The position numbers and the translations under genes are program-made. DNA of 17,085 nt from CAZTAR01 sp043813895 (GTDB taxonomy: Bacteria > Planctomycetota > Phycisphaerae > UBA1845 > UTPLA1): assembly GCA_043813895.1 (NCBI GenBank), contig JBDRKQ010000006.1:1-17085 (forward strand), in the 5' to 3' direction. Under the pieces are notes generated by a model. The model was not told the origin of the DNA. It was given only the letters and a program-made list of their open reading frames with translations, and made no database searches. Positions 1-6,966 of the stretch are shown piece by piece; position 1 is the stretch's first letter, and each line of letters begins with the position of its first letter.

Positions 1-154
1 TGGAGGTTTTCGGAACCGGCGTTCTGGGACCGAGCCTGTGGGGCGAACCTCGAGGGGATCGACGGCCGAAAGCGGTAGTGTCATCCTCATGGCATTTCGC
101 AACTTGTGTCGTCAGCGAGCCTCCCGAGCGGCGTGCCGCCGAAGGAGCATTCCG

Positions 155-823
155 ATGTTTGATCGGTGGGGGGAAGACCGGGAACGCCGCAGCGTGCCGA
201 GGCGCGCGACGCCGGGCAGAATCAGTTGGAAGCGGGCAAACAAGAACATCAACTTCATGGGCTGGCTCAGCGACTCGTCCGAGTCAGGCATCTCCTTTAT
301 CACGTCGGCGATGAGTGCGCCGCTCGTCGGTGAAGAGGTGTCCGCTTGCGGCGACGCCATCGGTACGCGCCGTTATCGGGTTCGGCGCGTCGAGCCGTAC
401 GACGCGCACTTCTCGCTTGTCGGCTGTGCGTTCATCGCGGTAGCGGAGCCGCAAACGACAAGCCGATGGCCGTCGCGTTTGGACCGTTGCGAGCGTCGCT
501 ACGCGGCCGGTGTGCCGGATTTCGACCAGGCCCGGACGGTCGTTGAACGCCGGCGCCATACGCGGCGCCGTTGTGACGGGCCGATCTGGTGGCGCGACCC
601 CGACGAGGAATCGTTCCAGCGCGGGTGGCTGATCGAGCGGTCGGCATCGGGCGCCGCGTTCCTCGCGAAGAGTCACACGCCCCCCGAACGCAACGCCTCC
701 GTGACCACCGCGACATCGTTCACCGGCCGGTCTCTCGGCGAGTTTCGACAGGGCATCATCAGGCGCGTCGAGCACATTCACGGCGATCTGTACCTCGTCG
801 CCGCGGAAATCGACGCGGGCTGA
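155..823 (+). CDS. Tandem PilZ-like domain protein (222 aa)
   Basis: Probably a cytoplasmic protein of the PilZ type, the family that binds cyclic di-GMP. Two similar halves are visible. Residues about 22-96 carry GWLSDSSESG, which contains an exact DxSxxG motif (D40 to G45) but only a weak arginine cluster before it. Residues about 132-221 carry an arginine cluster (RRRHTRRR, 132-139) and GWLIERSASG, where the motif reads ExSxxG. Each half ends in a similar strand (YRVRRVE then IIRRVEH). The halves look like an internal duplication in which each copy kept a different part of the ligand motif. The start at 155 is chosen because AAGGAG (142-147) lies 7 bases upstream; the frame stays open further left without a better site. 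No signal peptide or membrane segment is seen. The family call is inference from motifs, and ligand binding is uncertain. Confidence 0.62.
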   Translation: MFDRWGEDRERRSVPRRATPGRISWKRANKNINFMGWLSDSSESGISFITSAMSAPLVGEEVSACGDAIGTRRYRVRRVEPYDAHFSLVGCAFIAVAEPQTTSRWPSRLDRCERRYAAGVPDFDQARTVVERRRHTRRRCDGPIWWRDPDEESFQRGWLIERSASGAAFLAKSHTPPERNASVTTATSFTGRSLGEFRQGIIRRVEHIHGDLYLVAAEIDAG

Positions 824-845
824 TTCCCAAACCCTGCCGCTGGAG

Positions 846-926
846 GTAGCGTTGGCCCCCTGTGGCCGACGTATGCGCGGAGGAACCCGTCGGTATTTCA
901 CGTCGGCCACAGGGGGTCGACGCTAC
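846..926. repeat. Palindromic repeat, family A copy 1 (two inverted units)
   Basis: Two 27-base units, 846-872 and 900-926, are inverted copies that match at 25 of 27 positions, separated by a 27-base loop. Each unit begins or ends in GTAGCG/CGCTAC and contains GGCCCCCTGTGGCC or its complement, so each could also fold alone. The element lies between the PilZ-like gene and the methyltransferase gene. Related units occur at 2844-2959, 10970-11038, 11171-11196 and 13411-13487. Confidence 0.85.
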
Positions 927-983
927 ATTCGAAATCCCGCCTGACTTGCACTTTGCGCGGCGCGGAACAACAATAAAGGCCTT

Positions 984-1787
984 ATGCCGCCTCTGCCGCT
1001 GTTTCCGTATCAACACCCGTCGAACCACGCGAATGCTTCCGACATTATCAGGCAACACTCGACCAACCAGTCGGATATCCGCGAGGTCGCCCTGCAAGGC
1101 CTCGACCTGTCATTCGCCTCGAACATCCTGGACCTGGGGTGTGGATTCGGCTTCATGACGGAGTCGTTTGCCCGCCGCGTGTCCCCGGGCGCGCGGTTCG
1201 TCGGCGTGGATGCGTGGGCCGCGAACGAACGTCCGTTCCTGGACAAGGTGGAGACCGCGGGCCGGCGCGGGGAGTTCGTGTGCAAACGGCTGAGGACCGA
1301 GCTTCCCTGGCCCGACCGGTCTTTCGATGTGGTCGTCTGCTCGTTCTCGCTCTACTTCTTCGTGGAGATTCTCCCGGAAGTATCCAGGGTGCTCAGCGAG
1401 AACGGGTTGTTCCTCACAGTCGCCCACAGCGAGCACCACATCGAAGAGGACCTGAAGACCGCCGGGTTCCCGGAGGGGGCGCCGGCATTGCTCGACCTGA
1501 TTCGCAGATTTTCCGCCGAGAACGGGGGCGATATCCTGGCAAGGGCGTTCGGCAAGATCAAGCGAATCGATTATGCGAACTCGCTTCGGTTCCGCGCCGA
1601 TCAAGTGGATGACCTGTTGGCGTACATCAGGTTCAAGTTGCCGCTCATGGTGCCCGGTGCGGATTCTGACGGCGAGTTGCCAGTGCAATTGGTGAAGCAC
1701 GTCAGGTCCGAGATGGCCGCGCGGGGCTTTGTGGCGATGGAGAAGAACGACGCCGTCTTCCAATGCTGGAGTCCGATATGCCCCTGA
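984..1787 (+). CDS. Class I SAM-dependent methyltransferase (267 aa)
   Basis: A small soluble methyltransferase that should transfer a methyl group from S-adenosylmethionine; the substrate cannot be told. Motif I is NILDLGCGFG (residues 47-56), followed by an acidic residue at the end of strand 2 (GVDAW, D76). The post-motif stretch WPDRSFDVVVCSFSLYFF (109-126) is typical of the Methyltransf_11/UbiE-like fold. Length is normal for a single-domain enzyme. The ATG at 984 has only a weak AAAGG upstream. The stop codon overlaps the start of the Nudix gene by 10 bases, so the two are almost certainly one operon and may be translationally coupled. The gene follows a palindromic repeat directly. The Rossmann methyltransferase call is firm; any assignment to quinone, tRNA or small-molecule methylation would be a guess. 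Confidence 0.85.
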   Translation: MPPLPLFPYQHPSNHANASDIIRQHSTNQSDIREVALQGLDLSFASNILDLGCGFGFMTESFARRVSPGARFVGVDAWAANERPFLDKVETAGRRGEFVCKRLRTELPWPDRSFDVVVCSFSLYFFVEILPEVSRVLSENGLFLTVAHSEHHIEEDLKTAGFPEGAPALLDLIRRFSAENGGDILARAFGKIKRIDYANSLRFRADQVDDLLAYIRFKLPLMVPGADSDGELPVQLVKHVRSEMAARGFVAMEKNDAVFQCWSPICP

Positions 1788-2764
1788 AGGCGAAATACTG
1801 CTCTCAATGCGGTGAGTCGGTGGCAGTCCGCGAAATCGACGGCAAACATCGAGATGTATGTCCGTCGTGCGACACGGTCTTCTACCAGAACCCGCTGCCC
1901 GTGGCGTCGAGCGTCGTGCTCAACAAGGATCGCCAGGTGTTGCTCGTCAAACGCCGCAACGAGCCCCACAAGGGGATGTGGTGCCTGCCGATCGGCTTCG
2001 CGGAGACGGGGGAGACCATCGCCGATGCCGCAGGGCGCGAGTTGAAGGAAGAGGCGGGCATCGAGGCCCGCAAGGTTCGCCTGCTGGACTCCGATTCGTT
2101 CGAGAGCGAGTTCTACGGCGATCTCCTGATTGTCAGCTTTGAAATGGAGAAGGTGGGCGGCGAGGAAGCCCCCGGAGACGATGCGGAAGAGGTCCGGTAC
2201 TTTCCTCTGGACGTGTTGCCGCCGCTCGCCTTTAGCGCGAACAAGAGGGCGATCGACGTCTGCGTTGAGGCGCACCGGGACGAGTGGGCCATTCGCGACT
2301 CATTCGACGGCCTCCAATCCGAGGAAGACCGCGAACTCCTCTCCGACGCGCTCGTGTCGCTCATCCGCGACCACGCGGAGGAAGTCACGCGCGGCTGGTT
2401 CGACGAAGTCCGCTCGAACCCGACGACCGCCTCATACCAGAAGGTGGATCCGAACGATCTCTTCGCTGGCGTCTACGGCACGCTCTCCCGCTTCGGCGGA
2501 TGGCTCAAGGGCGATGAAGCGGACGAGGAAGTGCGGTCCTTCTTCCGGTCGCTGGGGCGCCGGCGGCACAGTCAGGGTTGTGCCGTTCACGAGGTCATCA
2601 GCTCGCTCACCCTGTTGAGAAAACACGTGTGGATGTTCGCCCGAGGCCAGGGCGTCTGGGAACGCCCGATCGACATGTACCGTGTCCTGGAACTCAGTCG
2701 CAGAATCGCGCATTTCTTCGACAAGGCGATGTACCATATGACCGTCGGCTTCACGGCCGAGTGA
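1778..2764 (+). CDS. Zinc-ribbon Nudix hydrolase fused to RsbRD_N-like domain (328 aa)
   Basis: Three modules are visible. (1) Zinc ribbon, residues 8-31: CSQC and CPSC, as in NADH-pyrophosphatase-type Nudix proteins. (2) Nudix domain, about 40-155, with a complete box GX5EX7REUXEEXGU (G73 to I95, containing REL-KEE). Such enzymes hydrolyse nucleoside diphosphates linked to another group, often NAD(H) or nucleotide sugars. (3) An all-helical domain, about 185-328, with features like RsbRD_N (GWFDEVRSNP, then GRRRHSQG, then VISSLTLLRKHVW), the sensory N-terminal domain of RsbR-type stressosome proteins and some histidine kinases. No STAS domain follows. The ATG at 1778 is preferred over ATG 1763 because GGAG (1768-1771) lies 6 bases before it. 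It overlaps the methyltransferase stop. Zinc ribbon and Nudix are certain; the RsbRD_N assignment is pattern recognition. Confidence 0.88.
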   Translation: MPLKAKYCSQCGESVAVREIDGKHRDVCPSCDTVFYQNPLPVASSVVLNKDRQVLLVKRRNEPHKGMWCLPIGFAETGETIADAAGRELKEEAGIEARKVRLLDSDSFESEFYGDLLIVSFEMEKVGGEEAPGDDAEEVRYFPLDVLPPLAFSANKRAIDVCVEAHRDEWAIRDSFDGLQSEEDRELLSDALVSLIRDHAEEVTRGWFDEVRSNPTTASYQKVDPNDLFAGVYGTLSRFGGWLKGDEADEEVRSFFRSLGRRRHSQGCAVHEVISSLTLLRKHVWMFARGQGVWERPIDMYRVLELSRRIAHFFDKAMYHMTVGFTAE

Positions 2765-2794
2765 ACACGGCGCCTCTTGCTTCTGCATCCTGGC

Positions 2795-2812
2795 ACGAGA
2801 ATCCCTTCTCGT
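2795..2812 (+). terminator. Hairpin after the Nudix gene
   Basis: A perfect 7-bp stem ACGAGAA/TTCTCGT with a 4-base loop starts 30 bases after the Nudix stop codon. The U tract is poor (TTCC), so it may be a weak terminator or only an mRNA-end hairpin. Confidence 0.35.
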
Positions 2813-2843
2813 TCCTAGAGCCGCGCGCGACCGACCTCCGTTT

Positions 2844-2959
2844 GTAGCGTCGGCCCCCATTGTCCGACGACGATTATCGACCGACTCCCGCGACCGTTGC
2901 GCCGGTCGGTTGTTGGGGGCAACTCGTGTTCCTCGTCGGCCACGGGGGGCCGACGCTAC
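2844..2959. repeat. Palindromic repeat, family A copy 2
   Basis: Left unit at about 2844-2869 (GTAGCGTCGGCCCCC, then CCGACGA) and inverted right unit at 2934-2959 (CGTCGGCC, then GGCCGACGCTAC). The interior, about 64 bases, holds its own small stem (ACCGAC/GTCGGT). It sits in the 403-base spacer between the Nudix gene and the leader ORFs of the lipoprotein gene. From 2960 to about 3122 no coding or structural signal was found. Confidence 0.8.
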
Positions 2960-3122
2960 TCCTGCCGTCCGACACGGAGTGGACGTGTCGTTCCGGCGAC
3001 TTGGGACCCGCTTGTCAAGAGCCTGGCGCGTTTTGGGGCGGCCCGGCAGGGCGTGTTTGAGTGTTGAGCCCTGTTATGGCCGATGGTGTGTCATGCGGGC
3101 TGTTTCTTCCGGACGGACAGAC

Positions 3123-3151
3123 TTGACAGCACTGGGAATGAAATGAATACT
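3123..3151 (+). promoter_or_regulatory. Sigma70-like promoter for the lipoprotein transcript
   Basis: A perfect TTGACA box (3123-3128), 17 bases of spacer, then AATACT (3146-3151), which matches TATAAT at 4 of 6 positions. It lies just upstream of the Shine-Dalgarno-like GGGAG at 3155-3159. If used, the transcript would begin close to that site. The leader before ATG 3168 would therefore be very short, which is a weakness of the call. Confidence 0.35.
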
Positions 3152-3167
3152 TCAGGGAGCGGAGGAC

Positions 3168-3200
3168 ATGGTAATCCTGTTTGCCGATAGACTATCATGA
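3168..3200 (+). CDS. Possible leader peptide 1 (10 aa)
   Basis: A 10-residue ORF (MVILFADRLS) starts 8 bases after GGGAG (3155-3159), with a second purine tract GGAGG only 2 bases from the ATG. Its stop overlaps the next ATG as ATGA (3197-3200). No homology is expected at this length. It is listed because it carries the best ribosome-binding site in the region and heads a chain of three overlapping frames that ends in the lipoprotein gene. It could be a chance frame. Confidence 0.3.
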   Translation: MVILFADRLS

Positions 3201-3256
3201 AGGTGGTTGAAGCGCCGCACAGATTCCTCGCAGGGGTGACCAACACCGGTACATGA
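3197..3256 (+). CDS. Possible leader peptide 2 (19 aa)
   Basis: A 19-residue ORF from ATG 3197 (MKVVEAPHRF...). It overlaps the previous mini-ORF by ATGA and the lipoprotein start by a second ATGA (3253-3256). No function is recognised. The downstream gene has no clear Shine-Dalgarno sequence of its own, so re-initiation from this ORF is a reasonable but unproven way to translate it. Confidence 0.3.
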   Translation: MKVVEAPHRFLAGVTNTGT

Positions 3257-4356
3257 GTGAGCTTGTCCAAGTGAATCCACGCAATACTTCGAAGCTCTGC
3301 TGTGCGGTCGTAATCGCAGTACTGGCGGGGTGTGACGCATTTCTGTCGCCGATCCCCCCCGGGGACTCGACAAAGCCGCCCGGCAGCGACCTGAGCAGCG
3401 CCAAGCCGATCGAGCTGGATGCCGACGGCAACACGGTGCTTACCGGAACCGTCTCCGATGCGGATAACGTGCATGTGTACGATCTCGGCGCCTGTGCCCG
3501 CGGTGACCGCATAGCGATCACGGTCGAACCCGCTGTCGGCAGTAGCATGGATCCTGTATTGGCCGTCTTTGACGCCAATGAGGATCTCTTCGCGCTGAAC
3601 GACGACGTTGATGTGGCGGCGAGCGTGCTGAGTTCTGCCATCGACGAGGTCGTTACGATTGCGGGCAATCATTACTACCTGGCGATCAGCAAGTTCTTCA
3701 GCGGTGCCACAGGCGGCAACTACGTGGCCACCATCCACATCGAGCGGGGCGGTGCGGTTCCCAGTCGGCCGGTGCAGGTGCTCCTGCTCAACTTCGCCGG
3801 CGGCGAGGTCACGATCCTCGGAGAGGGGACTATTACGTTCGATCCCTTCGACGCGGCGGACGTTGACGCGGCGTATGCCGGCAAGACCGACGAGATCAAG
3901 GCTAAGATTGCGGAGGTGGTCCGGGAGAACTACGAGGATACGGGCGTGGCAGTCGTGACATCCGACGATCCCGCCCCGGCCCCAGGCACCTTCAGCACGA
4001 TTCACTTCGGCGCGTACAGCCCGACGAAGTTCGGCGTCGCGCAATCCGTGGATCAGGGCAACAAGGACCGATGCGACGACGGGATCGTGTTCACCGAACA
4101 GTTCGATGATCCGTTCGCCGCGCAGCCGAGTGTCGTCGGGCTGTCGACGGCCATTGCCAACGTTGCCGCGCACGAGGCGGGCCACCTGCTCGGGTTGAAC
4201 CATGTCAGTGACGTGACGGCGTTGATGGACACGACCGGTACGGCGAGCACGCTCCTGGCGGATCAGGAGTTCAAGAGCGCGCCGCTGCACCCATCCGTGT
4301 TTCCGCTGGGCACGCAGAACGCCCCGGTGATGCTGGACCGCATTGTGCCGCCATAA
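3253..4356 (+). CDS. Metzincin-like lipoprotein with PPC-type domain (367 aa)
   Basis: Predicted cell-surface or periplasmic zinc metalloprotease held by a lipid anchor. The N-terminus has a hydrophobic stretch ending in the lipobox LAGC (Cys27), then a Pro/Gly/Ser-rich linker. Residues about 50-165 look like a bacterial pre-peptidase C-terminal (PPC) beta-sandwich (VLTGTVSDADNVHVY, then YYLAISKFFSGATGGNYVATIHI). The catalytic motif HEAGHLLGLNH (307-317) gives the three zinc-binding histidines H307, H311 and H317 and the base E308, with a Met-turn candidate in TALMDTT (M325). This is the HExxHxxGxxH metzincin (M10/M12-like) signature. ATG 3253 lacks a good ribosome site; GTG 3271 would give a shorter lipoprotein signal and has a weak GAG upstream. 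The N-terminus is therefore uncertain, the enzyme class is not. Confidence 0.82.
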   Translation: MSELVQVNPRNTSKLCCAVVIAVLAGCDAFLSPIPPGDSTKPPGSDLSSAKPIELDADGNTVLTGTVSDADNVHVYDLGACARGDRIAITVEPAVGSSMDPVLAVFDANEDLFALNDDVDVAASVLSSAIDEVVTIAGNHYYLAISKFFSGATGGNYVATIHIERGGAVPSRPVQVLLLNFAGGEVTILGEGTITFDPFDAADVDAAYAGKTDEIKAKIAEVVRENYEDTGVAVVTSDDPAPAPGTFSTIHFGAYSPTKFGVAQSVDQGNKDRCDDGIVFTEQFDDPFAAQPSVVGLSTAIANVAAHEAGHLLGLNHVSDVTALMDTTGTASTLLADQEFKSAPLHPSVFPLGTQNAPVMLDRIVPP

Positions 4357-4547
4357 GCGTGGGATCTCCCAGCAGGTCACGAATAGTCTCGGCCTTTGAA
4401 GTGCGCATCGATCTCGATTAACAATTCAGTGCGAAGTGCTTCGAGAAGCGGGCCGGGATTGTCTCCCGTTTGCCTGCAGATCCTCCCTGGCGCCACGTTT
4501 TCCACCCGTGCATCAAGCCTGTGCCGGCCTGTTGACAGTCGCCCCGC

Positions 4548-5297
4548 CTACGTTGCCAGGCCCGTGCGTAGCCACGTGGCCCAATCCGAGCGGCCGTGCT
4601 CCTGCGCCGTCTTCGCGGCAGCCTCCCAGTCGTACACGACCGAAATGGCCTCGACACTCCACCGCCCGTCGCCCTTCGAGACAACGCTGTAACGGGCGTG
4701 TGGTGAACCCGTCTCCATCACATGCGGCGTCGGGACATCATCCGCAAACGCCTGCAAGCCCACGCTGCCGGGGGTCACAATCAACCTGTTGTCGTCAAGT
4801 CTGACCGTTCGTGGAACGTGCGAGTGCCCGAAGAGCAGGACGGGTTCATGCCATGTTGCGAGCTTCATCGCCAGTTGATCGGACGAGATCGGCCGCACGC
4901 CTGACTCCGTGACCTCTTCCAGGAGGTATTCGTCGTCGCGATCGAGAGACCCGTGGCACATGCGGAAGTCGCCGTACGCGACCGCGGTCATCTTCAAACG
5001 TGCCAACCAGCGAATTACGTCCGGACTCAGGCAGGCCCTCACGTACCGTAGTGTCGCCGAGCTCTCCAACTCGCCTGCGCCTCCGACGATGATGCGATCT
5101 TCATTGCCACGAACCGTCGGGATGTCGAGACTCAGCAGCATCCGCGCGGTTCCTGCGGGATCGAGCGGACCGTACAGACTGTCCCCCAGATTCACGATTC
5201 GCCGGATACCCCTGCCGCGAATATCTTCCAGCACGGCCTCCAGCGCCCAACGATTCCCGTGAATGTCCGCCATGACGGCGATGGGGCTTTTCGACAA
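4548..5297 (-). CDS. Calcineurin-like metallophosphoesterase, YfcE/MJ0936 type (249 aa)
   Basis: Cytoplasmic two-metal phosphodiesterase or phosphatase of the small YfcE/MJ0936-like class; the natural substrate is not predictable. Metal-binding motifs in order: ADIHGN (D11, H13), NLGDSLYGP (D39), RGNED (N65), MCHGS (H115) and FGHSHV (H158, H160). The third motif reads GNED instead of the common GNHD, so the general-acid-type histidine is replaced by Glu66. The start is a TTG codon at 5297, chosen because GGAGGA lies 7 bases upstream (5305-5310) and the motif-bearing N-terminus begins directly after it. That ribosome site lies inside a 14-base inverted repeat. The gene converges with the lipoprotein gene; the 191 bases between show no clear terminator. 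Confidence 0.85.
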   Translation of the reverse strand: MSKSPIAVMADIHGNRWALEAVLEDIRGRGIRRIVNLGDSLYGPLDPAGTARMLLSLDIPTVRGNEDRIIVGGAGELESSATLRYVRACLSPDVIRWLARLKMTAVAYGDFRMCHGSLDRDDEYLLEEVTESGVRPISSDQLAMKLATWHEPVLLFGHSHVPRTVRLDDNRLIVTPGSVGLQAFADDVPTPHVMETGSPHARYSVVSKGDGRWSVEAISVVYDWEAAAKTAQEHGRSDWATWLRTGLAT

Positions 5298-5298
5298 T

Positions 5299-5312
5299 GC
5301 GGAGTCCTCCGC
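5299..5312 (-). promoter_or_regulatory. Inverted repeat enclosing the ribosome site of the phosphoesterase
   Basis: Read on the minus strand the 14 bases are GCGGAGGACTCCGC: two 6-base arms around GA, with the GGAGGA ribosome site across arm and centre. It ends one base before the TTG start. A similar 6-2-6 arrangement precedes the redoxin gene at 6968-6981. The short loop makes a stable hairpin doubtful. Confidence 0.45.
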
Positions 5313-5334
5313 GAGCGGCCATACATGTTCAAGC

Positions 5335-5465
5335 GGGGTGGCATGGGTAACGAGTGGGGCACCCCGCAGGCTGGCCTGCTCGTTACCCGTGGGAACATCT
5401 TAAGGTCTTTCCCACGGGTAAGCTCCGTCCAGGCTCACCGGGACTCCGCTAACCCATGCCACCCC
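5335..5465. repeat. 131-bp multi-arm palindromic element
   Basis: Outer perfect 14-bp inverted repeat: GGGGTGGCATGGGT at 5335-5348 and its complement at 5452-5465. Inside are two more perfect repeats: GGGTAACGAG (5345-5354) with CTCGTTACCC (5379-5388), and TACCCGTGGGAA (5384-5395) with TTCCCACGGGTA (5409-5420). Two small hairpins (GGGGCACCCC and GCAGGCTGGCCTGC) sit between. The GGGTA/TACCC blocks are shared between stems, so the folds exclude one another. It fills most of the spacer between the redoxin-like and phosphoesterase genes. No ORF is seen in it. Confidence 0.8.
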
Positions 5466-5526
5466 ATCTAAACGCCGAGCGAGCACGAGCGGCGACGTTG
5501 CAGGCAGGTTGGAATGTGGCGGCACG

Positions 5527-6966
5527 CTACTTGGGATCGATCTTGATCTTCACGTCCCGGGAGAGTGTCTGAGGCGCTCCCTCCCCGCCCTGGCGAACAG
5601 AATAGACCAACGTCCCACGGACCGTCAGCGATTTGCCCTTCTTGCTCGGCAGGCGAACCGCGAACGTCAAGACGCGATCGTTCTCGGATGAATCACCGGG
5701 CGCCTTGGCGCATTCGACGAAGAGCTTACTCACTCGGCCGGTCTTGGGTTTCTCCAGCCAGAGCCGGGGCGGATCGGCGCTTTCAGCCCACTCGATTCCG
5801 CGCGCAGCGTCGGGCCGGAGCACCATGAGTTCCTGCACGATTCGCTTGTGTTCCTGCTCCGTGCCGGGAACAGCGACATAAGACAGGCCAACCAAACCGT
5901 CCCGATCCTCGTTTGCTTTCTCATGCTCGTCCAGCGAGGGGCCCCTCTGTTTCTTGTCATACTTGAACTTCTTCGCGGGCTTGGCCCGTTCAATCTCGCA
6001 CGGCCACGATTGCAACGCGACCGACTCATCACCGCGGTCGACAATTGCCTTTCGAGCCGTCGCGACCCAACCATAGAATGCAAACGGCTTATCCACGCAC
6101 GGCCCGTATTGCTGGATACGACGATGGAATACCTCGTTGCGGGACCGCAGACCGTGGGCCTTTCGCCAGGCATCGATCGCCGATTGGAAATCATCCGGCC
6201 GCCGCTGTGGGCTCTCGTGGCGGATCATGTGGGCGACGCCGAGGCGAAACAGCGAGTCGGCATCGCCGGGCTCGCGTCCGATCACCTGCGGGTACGCCTT
6301 GTCGATGGCCTCGTCGATCTGCGCAGGCTTGCCGGCCAGGATCAGGGCATTGCCGTGTTCGCGCCACTCTTCGGCTCTCCGTGCTTCGCCCGCATACCGG
6401 CGCGTGGCGCGCGGGTCCGGGAGCTTGTCCGGGCCGATGAACGGAGCCACCTTGGGAGCGTCGTAGGTCTTGGTGATAAACTCCGCCACGATCGAATCGG
6501 CATCGGGCTGCGTGTTGCGGACGAGACCGTGCTCGTCGATCGCGACCAAGGTCGGCACCTTCTCGACGCCGGTAAGATTCAGCGCGTCGTGCAGAATGGG
6601 CCAGTCGATGCCGTGCCACTGGGCGAACAGCCGGCACCGGTCCGCGTGTTGTTCCTGCGCGACACCGATGACTACGAGCTTGCCCGTGTCAACAAACGGC
6701 TTCATCTTCTCGTGCCACCGGGGCATTTCCTTGCGGCACTCCTCGGACCAGGACGCAAAGTGAACGAGCAGGACCTTCTTTCCGCGGAAGCTCGAAAGCG
6801 CGACCGCTCGATCGTGCTCCAACGTCGGTAGGACGATTGGCGTGTGTGCCGTCCCTGGCGAAGGCGGATACGTGTCCGCCAACGCGGCCGGTCCCCGAGA
6901 CAAGAGGCCTCCCAACACGGCCGGGATCACTCGCAGGAGGAATCGTGAAGGGCATGACTTGGTCAT
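5527..6966 (-). CDS. Exported thioredoxin-fold (redoxin/TlpA-like) protein, 479 aa
   Basis: An N-terminal hydrophobic stretch ending AALA (about residue 30) suggests Sec export. Residues about 42-160 form an AhpC/TSA-TlpA-like thioredoxin fold: SSFRGKKVLLVHFASW, then VPTLVAIDEHG with the cis-proline (P138). The redox motif is altered: W73-S74-E75-E76-C77 replaces WCxxC, so the nucleophilic cysteine is gone and only the resolving position remains. Residues about 185-265 resemble one or two TPR-like helical hairpins (EHGNALILAGKPAQIDEAI; LFRLGVAHMI). The last 200 residues are not recognised and end in beta-rich sequence. The ATG at 6966 has AAGGAG 7 bases upstream, inside an inverted repeat. 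It may act as a chaperone-like or single-cysteine protein rather than a disulfide reductase. The fold is confident; the function is not. Confidence 0.75.
   Translation of the reverse strand: MTKSCPSRFLLRVIPAVLGGLLSRGPAALADTYPPSPGTAHTPIVLPTLEHDRAVALSSFRGKKVLLVHFASWSEECRKEMPRWHEKMKPFVDTGKLVVIGVAQEQHADRCRLFAQWHGIDWPILHDALNLTGVEKVPTLVAIDEHGLVRNTQPDADSIVAEFITKTYDAPKVAPFIGPDKLPDPRATRRYAGEARRAEEWREHGNALILAGKPAQIDEAIDKAYPQVIGREPGDADSLFRLGVAHMIRHESPQRRPDDFQSAIDAWRKAHGLRSRNEVFHRRIQQYGPCVDKPFAFYGWVATARKAIVDRGDESVALQSWPCEIERAKPAKKFKYDKKQRGPSLDEHEKANEDRDGLVGLSYVAVPGTEQEHKRIVQELMVLRPDAARGIEWAESADPPRLWLEKPKTGRVSKLFVECAKAPGDSSENDRVLTFAVRLPSKKGKSLTVRGTLVYSVRQGGEGAPQTLSRDVKIKIDPK

Noticed and set aside
844..872. 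Reading the repeat units as CRISPR repeats
   Set aside because: Units are too few, face both ways, lie kilobases apart, and have no regular unique spacers or cas genes.
284..910. 208-residue minus-strand frame opposite the PilZ-like gene
   Set aside because: Shadow frame; it also runs into the palindromic repeat, which no real gene would be expected to do here.
946..977. TTGCAC and AATAAA as a promoter for the methyltransferase
   Set aside because: Spacer of 20 bases is too long and the -10 box would sit almost on the start codon.
4361..4374. TGGGATCTCCCA palindrome after the lipoprotein stop as a terminator
   Set aside because: The stem leaves no workable loop and no T run follows.
3091..4380. 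429-residue open frame antisense to the lipoprotein gene
   Set aside because: Shadow of the metalloprotease gene; composition is His/Arg-rich with no domain pattern.
5848..6831. 327-residue open frame antisense to the redoxin-like gene
   Set aside because: No recognisable domain, and the opposite frame has a signal peptide and a thioredoxin fold.
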